Source of the DNA: Lathyrus oleraceus
Lineage: Eukaryota > Streptophyta > Magnoliopsida > Fabales > Fabaceae
Reading direction: 5' to 3'
Assembly: GCF_024323335.1 (NCBI RefSeq)
Contig: NC_066583.1
Coordinates: forward strand, 369,521,952 to 369,585,951
Length of the DNA stretch: 64,000 nt
A model generated the notes under the pieces. The model was not told where the DNA came from. It saw only the letters and a list, made by a program, of their open reading frames with translations, and did not search any database. A program made the translations under genes and the position numbers. Shown here piece by piece: positions 55,114-64,000 of the stretch (position 1 is the stretch's first letter; each line of letters starts with the position of its first letter).

Positions 55114-58100
55114 TGTAGCACCTCAAATTTGCACCTATCATTGTACATACATTCTCATATTAGGTCATAGCATATCATGGTCCACTGCATAGCATTGCAT
55201 TGTTCCATTTGCCTCAAGTGCAAGCTAATCAAGAAATTAGGTCAAACTGGTCAAGAGATCAGTCAGTCAAGCAAGCAAGTGCATTTCTCAAGGAGCCAAG
55301 GCCTCAGGGTTGGTCCAACATGTTCACATGACTTGGGGATCCATTTGAAGTGTTTAGGTCAAGGATTGGATGTTCAGAAGTCATCAGTCAATGCACAATC
55401 AGTCAGAAACCCTAAAAGTCAACTGTTGGTCAACTGTCCATTTAATCAGTGATTTGATGATGGGATTTGGTTTGAGAGAGCTTATTCATGTCCCAATAGG
55501 CCTCATATATCATGTCAAACACCATCATGGAAGAATTTGAAGCCAGATCAGAAATTTCCAAAAATGGAAACTGGACCTGTAACTGAAACTTACCAAAAAT
55601 GGAAAGTCTTGATCCTCAAACTTACATCATGATACAAGCTTCAAATGAATTTTTTCCCAACATGAAAGTTGAAGATCTTGTTCTCCCATTTCCAAAAAGT
55701 CCAAGAACACTCAATTCCCATGTATGGTTGGCAATCAAACATGTTCTACCAATCAAACATGTTCTGAAATGTTAATTAAAACTTGTTGGAGTCCCATTCT
55801 TGTGCAGTACACATAGCCATCACCTAGTTGCTTGAAAATTGGAAAGAAAGTACAACTTTCAACCACTACATCCCACATTTTCATGGACTGAGATTTGTAC
55901 CACAACATAGCAGATTTTAACATCATTTTTCTGTCAATTGAAACCCCTAACTAGCAGCCATAACACAACAGAAAAACTCTCTCTCAAAAAATCTCATTTT
56001 CTTCATTTTTGAAAATCTGCCAAAACTTTCAAAAGGCCACGACCATACCATTGTTGTTGCATCATCCAAGCATCATTTCAGGCTCATTACAACCATCTTT
56101 CTCCATCTGTAAGCAGCCTTGGTCCAACTGGTTTTTCAAAGCCACTTTCATGACAGAATTCGGGTATCTCCATGCCAAGCTTCAGTGAGCCAAATCATCT
56201 TCACGAATCATCATTTGGAGGACCTTAGACCATCTGTTTTACCAGCAAGCATCAAAATAACAACTGTTTTACAACTTTCTTCAAAAACAAGTAAGAAATC
56301 AATCTCTCTATTTCTCAAATCCATGTCATGCTTTGTGTAGAACTCTTGCTCCTGAGTGTTTTGAACTTTGAATCGCATGAAATGGTGGATTATTGCTCGA
56401 GTTATGTTGTTTTCAAGATTGATGATGTTTTTGATTCTTGCTCGATTCATGAGTTTTATTATGCTTTAATGAAAATCAATGCTGGATTCTTGTTATTGGT
56501 TGCTTGATGAGTCGTTTAGTGTATTCAATCGAGTTTTCTGGAAAAATTGTTGAAACACGATTTGAAGATGATGAACATGCTTATTCTGCCCAGAAAACCC
56601 TAACTCCATGAAGCCATGCCCAGATTTTGTGTTTTTGAACGTATGGCATGGCCCTGTTTAGCATGAACCAATGAAATCATTTCGTTCCATGCTCCAAAAC
56701 GGCGTCGTTCCGTTTAATGAATTTCATATTTACAGCTTTGCCATTCTCGTTTCAATTATCCAATTAATTCATTTTTATTTCTCATTTTTATTTCACTTGG
56801 CATGGCTTACTTACAAAAATCATAACTCATTCAATTTTAATCCAAATCTCATGGGATTTTTTGCATCATCTTCATCATGATCTCTAGTTTTTTATCATTA
56901 TTTTTCCAGATTTTTTGGTTGAGTAATTTTTAAATGGCCTTAGGGTTTGTGACATGTGCTCATATTTTGTACACTTTGCCAAAACCTTTGTGAAATGGTG
57001 ATACTTTATCCAATGGCTCCCAAATGTTTTGTGCTTAAACTAGACACACTCATGGTAATTTTGGTGTAGAGTTTGTGAATTTATCATTGCTGGTTTGTGA
57101 GTTATGATTTTTTGAATTAGGGTGTGACAATTTGTGTCACACCATTGATGTCCAACTTGATGATTTTTGATACCATGCTTCTTGACCTCCAATTGATCTG
57201 ATTTTTTGCATGAACCTACTATTGTATGTCTAGTTTACATGTGAATTTTCTTGGAATTATTTGTGGCATTTCCTAATTGTTTGAGATTTTCTCCCCTGCT
57301 TGGTCAAATGTTGACCTCATGTGACACTTGTTCCCATTTCATTTGTGAAATTCTCATACTTTATTAGATGGACATGAAATTTTACATGAGATAACTAGAC
57401 ATCCTCATCTTTGCCATGGTTTTAGTCCCATTCATTTATCATGCACCATTTCTGATCTATGATTTTTCTAAGTTGATGCATGTTTGGTTGACTTCTTTGA
57501 GCATGTTCAAAATTGCTTTGCCTTTCTGATTTTCATTGACTGCCTTCCCCTTGTCCAAATGAGATGAAATTTGACATGCTTACCATGCTGTGGGTTTTGA
57601 TTGGTCATGATTTATTTGGTGATTTTTGGAAATGTTTAAGATTGCTTTTGAGTTAAGTCTTGCTGTTGACTTCTTTGAGCTTCCATATGCCACACTTTGA
57701 CCTAAATTGTTCATGAAATAATGATGATGATTGATATGAATGTGAACCCAATTGGTTGTGTTTCTTGATTGTTTGAACATGATTTTGGATGCTTACCACT
57801 TGCTGTTTTGACTTTCTCATTCATTTTTGACCCTAGGCTTGTCCTAGTGGTCCTGCTACTCACCCTTGAGCTCATGTTTTCAGGTTGACCAATAAATGAT
57901 CAATGAGACCAATTCTTTTTGATTGAGCTTGCTTGGATATCATTGATTAACTTGTTTGTTTTGTAGGTGGCTTGGCTCCCATGCCTTGAACCTTGTGCAT
58001 TGCACATCTATCTGCTTGCGCTGACTGTTAACCTTTGTTTCCTTCTGATTTAACTTTAACTTGTATACTAACTGTGCTTGACTGATTTCAGGTACTTTAG

Positions 58101-58699
58101 TTGCTTTTAGTTCCTTGTGAACTTTGCTTTGCTTTGCTTGATAAGCAATTTGCATTGAGGTATACCTTTCTATCTTCATGTAGTCTGGAAGACCTGGCCT
58201 GTTACTCGGCCAGGCAACTGTCTGAAGCCCTCCTTAAGAGGCAATGTTTGTGGATGTTTAATTTTGTCCTTGCATAGAGTCAAAGACCTCCTAAGTGAAG
58301 AGGCAATTGGCAGAACCAAGGGATAAGCAACCTATTCCCTGCTATTCTGTGTGTCTTCTGCTTTGCTCACACCACTGTGTTGATGCATTGCAGATACAAA
58401 CCCAAGATCTTGTACGATTGTACAGTTGAGTCAGTTCTAAATGTGTAGAAGGGTTCCCACTTTCTGAACCCACACATTCTTGTCTTAAGCTCTCCCAGGC
58501 CAGGGATAAGAGCTGTGAAGTCTTATCTTCACTCACCTTTCATCTGCTTCACCTTAGCCCCTCAATGGCAAGGTTAAGAGCACCATTCACCCCATTCCAG
58601 AGGTTTGTCTGTTGAGGTTGATATGACCCCTCGACTAAAACCTAGCCTTGATGTTTGAGCCCCCCTTGTTGGTGTGTTTATTTTATGCTGTGTGTGCTA

Positions 58700-58870
58700 C
58701 CTGTGCTTGTATGTTTGTTTGACTTGCTTCCTGTGCAAGTTAGGTTTAGTTTAGACTTGCTTCCTGTGCAAGTTAGGTTTTGTTTGGCTTGCTCCTTGTG
58801 CAAGTTAAATGTGTGCGTGGCTTGCTTCCTGTGCAAGTCATGATTAGGATAGGCTGGCTCCCTGTGCCAG
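58700..58870 (+). repeat. Short direct repeats in Ogre LTR, set 1
   Basis: Four to five copies of a unit of 40-50 bp built on CTTGCTTCCTGTGCAAGTTA (about 58728, 58759, 58788, 58820, 58853 with decay). Each holds TTGC...GCAA, a small inverted repeat. Confidence 0.75.
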
Positions 58871-59094
58871 TTAGCTAGAAACCTTAACTTAGGGTTGATT
58901 TTGCATGACAACATCTAGGCTCGAGTCGTAGTCTCCCTAGTGTTGTGTCTCCTTCTGTTATCTAGTTAGGCTAATCCTTTATCCCTCTGTAGGGGAACTA
59001 CGTCGCCCTGATCCTCATACCAGATGAGGTACGTAGGCAGGAGATGAGTTGATCTCTCCGGGTGCCTGTGTCTTTGTTTTGTCTTGTTGTGTGC

Positions 59095-59275
59095 TTGGAA
59101 GCTGATGTAAGTCCATCGAGTGGCATTTGGGTTCCAGTGTGGGTTTGTTGGTTCGGATGCTGATGTAAGTCCAGTGATTGGCGTTCAGGCTCCACGTTTG
59201 CCTCTTTGTGTGCGTTTGTTGGTTCGGATGCTGATGTAAGTCCAGTGATTGGCATTCAGGCTCCACGTTTGCCTT
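59095..59275 (+). repeat. Short direct repeats in Ogre LTR, set 2
   Basis: Three copies of a 60-65 bp unit starting GCTGATGTAAGTCCA (about 59101, 59159 and 59229). The last two continue with GTGATTGGCGTTCAGGCTCC or a close variant. Confidence 0.8.
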
Positions 59276-59761
59276 TGCCAGTGTTTGCTTGTGTGCGTGT
59301 CAGCCGAGCTACGAATGCTCTGATTCTCCTTCGTCCAAGGAGATACGTATGCATAGGATGCGATATCCTAGCGAGCATGTGTCGTTTCCCCAGTCCGAAC
59401 TACTTCGACTCTGATGTCTATGCCTGATAGACTAAGTAGGCCCAGGATGCGATATCCTGCCGAGTCAGTTTCAGTCAGTTTCTCGTGTCTCTTTCAGCCA
59501 GTGTGTGTGTGTTTGAGTAGTGATTTAGCAACCATTTTCCTTCCTATTGTGCGTGGATCCCGTCGAGTACGACGGATGCGTAGGGGTGCTAATACCTTCC
59601 CTTCGCATAACCGACTCCCGAACCCATTCTCTTTGGTCGCGAGACCATGTTCTTTCCAGGTTTACTTCGAGCGTTTCCTTTCCCTCTTTTGGGATAAATA
59701 ACGCACGGTGGCGGCTCTGTTGTTCTTGTTTTCCCGCCGGTTTTTCGCGTGATGCGACAGC

Positions 59762-59779
59762 TGGCGACTCTGCTGGGGA
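59762..59779 (+). promoter_or_regulatory. Primer-binding site, tRNA-Arg type
   Basis: TGGCGACTCTGCTGGGGA, two bases after the LTR end. Ogre elements are known to use tRNA-Arg, and this sequence fits that type; the exact tRNA match was not computed. Confidence 0.85.
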
Positions 59780-60585
59780 CATAGAGAAGTTGACCTATGC
59801 TGGTCCATCTTCCCTAAGCGAGTCTCTCCTAGCGCTCTCTAGGATAGGGTTTGGTTGCTGTTTGCTGTTGTATTTATTGCATTCATTTGTATATATTTGC
59901 ATTTACTGTTTGCATTTATTGTTTGCATTAATGTTTGCATTCATATTCATCTGTTCACCTGGCTAGTTGTCTGTTTCTCTCTGATGGGGTGGGAGTTACA
60001 TGAGGTAAAAGGCCCAATACCCAGGCCATGAGTGAGATCTAGGATACTTAGGAATAGAGTGATTCATGGGAAGCGGGTGGTATTGCGCCACTTAGCGGAA
60101 CATTGATATCACGAGCAGTCCAGACCCTGGTGGGACATTATCGTTACATACTTCGGGTGTGTATATGATGATGTTCTGCGAAAGGTTATTTATGTTGCGT
60201 TTCTCTCGACCTTACCCTGGCCTAGGTGACACCCGTGAGTGGGGAGGGAATGATCATTATTACAGGTACAGTTGGTGACTTGTTGGTGACTTGTTGGTGA
60301 CTTGTGATCCTGTTGGTGACTATTGGTTCAGAAGTTTGGGGTCTCAGATGACTTTGGGTTTCAGATGAATTTGTGGTTCCGAGTTCAAGCCGAAGCTTTG
60401 ATCCTGTGTTCTGAGAGACACAGCCAACCAGTCTTGTCTGCATCATTTGCATCATAACATGTTTATTTTCAAAAAAATACGCAATAAAAAAAAAAGAGAA
60501 AAAAAAGAAAAGAAAAAAAAAAAAAACTAATCCCTGCATGCATATCATTTCTCAGGTACATTCCAGAGCTTGTTCACTGATAGAG
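59780..60585 (+). other. Ogre leader
   Basis: About 800 untranslated bases between primer site and ORF1. Includes three GGTGACTTGTT repeats near 60271-60302 and an A-rich tract at 60475-60527. A packaging signal would be expected here but none can be shown. Confidence 0.6.
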
Positions 60586-62226
60586 ATGGCAACAGTCCCA
60601 GAGTTGAAGCGGAAGACTTGTTCCTACAGCTTTCACCGTGAACCTTTGACGTCTCTGATTGAGTTGAGCAACCTTATGACCAGTGGTAACCAGAAGGGGT
60701 TTGTTGACCAGTATGGAGATATTCTGACGCTGTTGAAGATGGTAGTCGATCCGGTACCGTTGCAGACTCTTCTACAGTTCTACGACCCCGAGCTTCATTG
60801 TTTCACCTTTCAAGATTATCAGTTGGCGCCTACTCTTGAGGAGTACTCCATTCTGCTGAGTGTCCCGGTCCGGTATCAGGTTCCTTTCTTGGATGTGCCC
60901 AAGGAGGTTGATTTCAGAGTTGTTGCCAGAGCTCTCCATTTGGGTATCAAGGAAGTCAGCGATAGTTGGAAGTCCAGTGGGGATGTTGTAGGATTGCCTT
61001 TGAAGTTTCTGTTGAGGGTAGCTAGAGAAGAAGCAAGAAAGGGAAGTTGGGAAGCCTTTCATGCTCAGTTGGCCGTCATGATCTATGGGATCGTCCTGTT
61101 TCCGAGTATGCCCAATTTTGTTGACTATGCTGCAGTCAGTATTTTCATTGGAGGAAATCCAGTTCCTACTCTGTTGGCTGACACTTACTATGCTATTCAC
61201 AGTAGGCATGGTAAGGGTGGGGCTATCAGGTGTTGTCTCCCGCTTTTGCTCAGATGGTTCTTGTCTCTCCTGCCAGTCAGTGGACCTTTTGTGGATGCTC
61301 AGAGCATGCATAAGTGGACTCAGAGGGTTATGTCTCTTACCTCCTATGATATCAGATGGCAATCTTACCGGATGGATGTGCGTAACGTCATTATGAGCTG
61401 TGGAGGATTCCGTAATGTGCCACTCATAGGGACTAGGGGTTGCATCAATTACAACCCGGTTCTTTCTCTTCGCCAGTTGGGGTTTGTGATGAAGGGAAGA
61501 CCACTTGAGGCTGAGGTAGCTGAAAGTGTGTATTTTGAGAAGCAGAATGACCCGGCCAGATTGGAGCAGATAGGGAGAGCTTGGAAGTCTATTGGTGTGA
61601 AGGATGGATCTGTCTTAGGGAAGAAGTTTGCCGTTGCTATGCCCGATTACACTGATTGGGTCAAGGAGAGAGTAGAAACTTTGTTGTTACCCTACGACAG
61701 GATGGAGCCGTTGCAGGAGCAACCACTTTTGATCCTTGCTGAGAGTGTGCCTGCGGAGCACTACAAGCAAGCCCTGATGGAGAATCGCCGTTTGAGAGAG
61801 AAGGAGCAAGATACCCAGATGGAGCTGTACAAAGCCAAAGCTGATAGTTTGAACTTGGTTCATCAACTCAGAGGAGTGCGAGAAGAAGATGCTAGCAGAC
61901 TGAGAAGCAAGAAGAGATCCTACGAGGAGATGGAGAGCATGTTAGATGCAGAACACCGGGAGTGCTTGAGGCTGCAGAGGGTTGAGGCCAGCTATCAGAA
62001 GAAGATCAGAGACTTGGAGAAGCAACTCAGAGATAAAGACATCCAGTTGAAGAAGGAAGTAGACTTGAGACAGGCATCAGAGAACCACCTTGGAGGAGAA
62101 GTGGTAGAGCTTAGACGACAACTGAAGGAGAAGATCACTCTTTTGCCAGAATGTTCAGAATGTGACCTGTTGATAGACCAGTGTCAGTACTTGAAGACTC
62201 TCATTCCGGGAGGCCGTTTGTCTTAG
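60586..62226 (+). CDS. Ogre ORF1 (546 residues), function unknown
   Basis: Start chosen at ATG 60586 (MATVPELKRK); an ATG 48 bases upstream is in frame but its residues look like leader. An ORF before gag is the hallmark of Ogre. The N-terminal about 370 residues form one globular region of the type found in Ogre ORF1 proteins (motifs LLQFYDPELHCFTFQDYQLAPTLEE region at about 65-95, then GCINYNPVL near 302-310). The last about 150 residues (about 405-530) are strongly charged with heptad-like leucines, probably a long coiled coil, ending near a CSECDLL motif. No enzymatic motif was recognised and no membrane segment is evident. It is fully open. Confidence 0.85.
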   Translation: MATVPELKRKTCSYSFHREPLTSLIELSNLMTSGNQKGFVDQYGDILTLLKMVVDPVPLQTLLQFYDPELHCFTFQDYQLAPTLEEYSILLSVPVRYQVPFLDVPKEVDFRVVARALHLGIKEVSDSWKSSGDVVGLPLKFLLRVAREEARKGSWEAFHAQLAVMIYGIVLFPSMPNFVDYAAVSIFIGGNPVPTLLADTYYAIHSRHGKGGAIRCCLPLLLRWFLSLLPVSGPFVDAQSMHKWTQRVMSLTSYDIRWQSYRMDVRNVIMSCGGFRNVPLIGTRGCINYNPVLSLRQLGFVMKGRPLEAEVAESVYFEKQNDPARLEQIGRAWKSIGVKDGSVLGKKFAVAMPDYTDWVKERVETLLLPYDRMEPLQEQPLLILAESVPAEHYKQALMENRRLREKEQDTQMELYKAKADSLNLVHQLRGVREEDASRLRSKKRSYEEMESMLDAEHRECLRLQRVEASYQKKIRDLEKQLRDKDIQLKKEVDLRQASENHLGGEVVELRRQLKEKITLLPECSECDLLIDQCQYLKTLIPGGRLS

Positions 62227-62635
62227 CTTGTATCTTTGATATGTATGTTGAGAATCACCTCCAGGATTGTTGGATGGGATTCATTGTTGTTCTCCGATTG
62301 TTTGGATTTTCTTTGTCGACTTTGTTGTATGATCCTGTTACTCGTATAGATGAGGTTGTTGGTTTCACCTTGTACTCATCACTCTTGTGTATGTTGTTTC
62401 TGTGCTTCTATGTTGTTCTTGCTGCAGGTTGCCATCTTTGAGGATGACTCAGGCTCTTTGAGTGCCTGAGAAATGAACATATCATGTGCATCATACGCAT
62501 CATTAGCACCATACTCATATCATTTTGCATAACAGGTGTTCTTGGTCGTGACTTCTCACTCTTGGTTCCTGTTCAGGCAGGATAGCTGATCAACGTCCGC
62601 ACCGCTACTCAACAAGACTGAATCAACAGAGAGGT
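62227..62635 (+). other. Spacer between Ogre ORF1 and gag
   Basis: About 400 bases with no long ORF in the gag frame until about 62570. A pyrimidine-rich acceptor-like TTCTTGCTGCAG ends at 62428, so splicing of gag mRNA is possible but unproven. The gag frame is open upstream of its first ATG from about 62570 (ADQRPHRYSTRLNQQR). Confidence 0.5.
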
Positions 62636-64000
62636 ATGGATCAAGTTCAAGCAGAGTTGGCTGAGATGAAGGCTAACATGGCCCAGTTCATGAATATGAT
62701 GCAAGGGGTTGCACAAGGTCAAGAAGAACTTCGAGCCATGGTTCAGAGACAAGAGGCTGCAATTCCACCGGTCAACCATGCTCCACCAGAGGGAGGCCCG
62801 GTCAATGATAACAATGTTGCTGCTGCTGTACCCGTCAACAACTATGCTGTAGGTGATGAGTTGGGGGGTATTCGAATCAACGGTCAACCTATTGTTCCAG
62901 ATGCCGCTAATGCCAGAGTAGTCCGTGTCCCGGCCCGTAATCCTGCTCCGATTGTTGACAGACAAGAGGATATGTTTTCTCTGCTCAGTGAAGACGAAGA
63001 CGTTCTGGGAAGGGTTAATGAGAGGGATCGTAAAGTTGATGCCCTTGCTGAGAAAATTAGAGCTATGGAATGTCAGAATTCTCTCGGTTTTGATGTTACT
63101 AATATGGGATTGGTTGAAGGTTTGAGAATCCCTTACAAGTTCAAAGCGCCGTCCTTCGATAAATACAACGGTACTTCTTGCCCTCGCACCCATGTGCAGG
63201 CTTATTATCGAAAAATCTCTGCGTATACCGATGATGAAAAGATGTGGATGTATTTTTTCCAAGATAGTCTATCTGGGGCTTCTTTGGACTGGTACATGGA
63301 ATTGAAGAGAGATTCTATCCGCTGTTGGAGAGATCTGGGTGAGGCCTTTTTGAGGCAATACAAACATAACATGGACATGGCACCGAGCCGGACTCAGCTG
63401 CAGAGTCTTTGTCAGAAATCCAATGAAAGCTTCAAGGAGTACGCCCAGAGGTGGCGTGAACTGGCTGCTAGAGTTCAACCCCCTATGCTGGAGAGGGAGA
63501 TGACAGATATGTTTATCGGTACTCTTCAGGGTGTGTTTATGGACCGGATGGGGAGCTGCCCATTCGGAAGTTTTTCTGATGTTGTCATTTGTGGAGAGAG
63601 GACTGAGAGCTTGATTAAAACTGGGAAGATCCAAGATGCTGGTTCCTCTTCTTCTAAGAAGCCATTTGCTGGGGCACCTCGTCGAAGAGAGGGTGAAACT
63701 AATGTTGTTCAACACCGCAGAGATCAGAACAGAATTGAATACCGTCAAGCTGCTGCAGTAACCATTCCGGCACCTCAACCTCGTCAACAACAACAACAAA
63801 GGGTTCAACAACCGCAACAACAACAACAACAGCAACGTCCGTATCAGCCCAGACAAAGGATGCCTGATCGACGTTTTGATTCGCTACCCATGTCGTACGC
63901 CGAACTGCTGCCCGAACTACTCAGGTTGGGGATGGTTGAGTTGCGTACAATGGCTCCGCCTACAGTATTGCCTCCTGGGTACGACGCCAACGTCCGTTGT
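62636..64000 (+). CDS. Ogre gag (partial, runs off right edge)
   Basis: 455 codons, open to the end of the window. The first ATG is at 62636, but gag-like residues precede it in frame, so the true start may be slightly upstream. An N-terminal coiled-coil-like stretch (MAQFMNMMQGVAQGQEELRA) is followed by the capsid region at about residues 165-330 (FDKYNGTSCPRTH near 180, WYMELKR near 222, FLRQYK near 244, SFKEYAQRWRELA near 275). A glutamine-rich, basic segment (about 375-410) comes next, then the start of the SYAELLPEL region that leads to the knuckle and protease, which are outside the window. Confidence 0.88.
   Translation, partial: MDQVQAELAEMKANMAQFMNMMQGVAQGQEELRAMVQRQEAAIPPVNHAPPEGGPVNDNNVAAAVPVNNYAVGDELGGIRINGQPIVPDAANARVVRVPARNPAPIVDRQEDMFSLLSEDEDVLGRVNERDRKVDALAEKIRAMECQNSLGFDVTNMGLVEGLRIPYKFKAPSFDKYNGTSCPRTHVQAYYRKISAYTDDEKMWMYFFQDSLSGASLDWYMELKRDSIRCWRDLGEAFLRQYKHNMDMAPSRTQLQSLCQKSNESFKEYAQRWRELAARVQPPMLEREMTDMFIGTLQGVFMDRMGSCPFGSFSDVVICGERTESLIKTGKIQDAGSSSSKKPFAGAPRRREGETNVVQHRRDQNRIEYRQAAAVTIPAPQPRQQQQQRVQQPQQQQQQQRPYQPRQRMPDRRFDSLPMSYAELLPELLRLGMVELRTMAPPTVLPPGYDANVRC

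Larger units (their letters stand above)
55114..59759 (+). repeat. Ogre 5' LTR (4646 bp)
   Basis: Starts TGTAGCACCTCAAATT and ends GATGCGACA, two bases before the primer site. It contains two sets of internal direct repeats (58700-58870 and 59095-59275) and, near its end, the GAGGTACGTAGGCAGGA phrase typical of Ogre/Tat LTR ends as I know them. No real ORF; the scattered open frames differ in frame and composition. Confidence 0.88.
55114..64000 (+). mobile_element. Ogre (Tat lineage) Ty3/gypsy retrotransposon, 5' half
   Basis: A 4646-bp LTR, an arginine-type primer site, a leader, an extra ORF1 and the beginning of gag, all consistent with Ogre. It is inserted in the Athila copy B spacer; ACTGC at 55109-55113 should reappear after its 3' LTR if the copy is complete. 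Protease, RT, integrase and the 3' LTR lie outside the window. Confidence 0.92.

Noticed and set aside
59762..59779. tRNA gene fragments at primer sites (also 16546, 43595, 4979)
   Set aside because: Only the 12-20 bases complementary to tRNA 3' ends are present, next to LTR ends; no tRNA body.
58655..59966. Several open frames at the end of the Ogre LTR
   Set aside because: They overlap direct repeats, switch frames and strands, and precede the primer site, so they are non-coding LTR sequence.
1..64000. Endogenous pararetrovirus (caulimovirus) sequence
   Set aside because: All RT-containing regions have integrase and LTRs of Ty1 or Ty3 type; no movement-protein or coat-protein region of that family is seen.

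Overview
This window is repeat DNA from a plant nuclear genome. I see no host gene, rRNA, tRNA or CRISPR array. The mix of a very large Ogre element (4.6 kb LTR, arginine-type primer site, an extra ORF before gag), Athila-type elements with tRNA-Asp primer sites, Tekay chromoviruses, Angela-like and SIRE-like copia, and a CACTA transposon with an Ulp1-type gene points to a legume. Tribe Fabeae (pea, vetch, lentil group) is the best guess, but that is inference from repeat content.

Left third (1-23320). An Athila-like element (1-3952; env-like ORF, polypurine tract, 3' LTR) sits in an older, reversed Tekay relict (3953 to about 7.1 kb). After about 700 unassigned bases comes a three-level nest in which every level has a matching target-site duplication (TSD). 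A reversed Athila-type solo LTR (7890-9412 plus 23256-23320, TSD CGTCG) was split by a CACTA transposon (9413-23252, TSD AAT). The CACTA was in turn split by a complete Tekay retrotransposon (14550-23073, TSD GAGGG). The Tekay has one open 1456-residue gag-pol and LTRs differing at about five positions, so it is very young. The CACTA carries a broken 15-exon gene joining a plant transposase-like (Ptta/En/Spm) domain to an Ulp1-like cysteine protease, and has no TNP2 transposase.

Middle (23321-55113). A decayed Angela-like copia (gag from 24847, 3' LTR ending at 31629) was hit in its integrase by an Athila-type element, now a solo LTR (26331-27796, TSD CTCAT). To its right lie a CCGGAAG hairpin array, a SIRE-like fragment and a near-complete reversed Athila element (34097-45114; gag, frameshifted pol, open env-like ORF). 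The block 26331-43617 (17,287 bp) is then repeated head-to-tail from 43618 until an Ogre interrupts it at 55114. The LTR at 43618-45114 joins Athila primer-site sequence on its left to copia integrase on its right, as expected of an LTR made by unequal crossing-over. The two copies share the same old stop codons, so the duplication is later than the decay of the copia.

Right end (55114-64000). The 5' half of an Ogre element: 4646-bp LTR, primer site, leader, a 546-residue ORF1 and the first 455 codons of gag, all open, running off the window.

The most notable non-coding pattern is that LTRs of several unrelated families carry clusters of short perfect inverted repeats with 0-3 nt spacers. 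In three Athila-type LTRs the sequences differ but the cluster begins at nearly the same distance (about 190-235 bp) from the U3 end.
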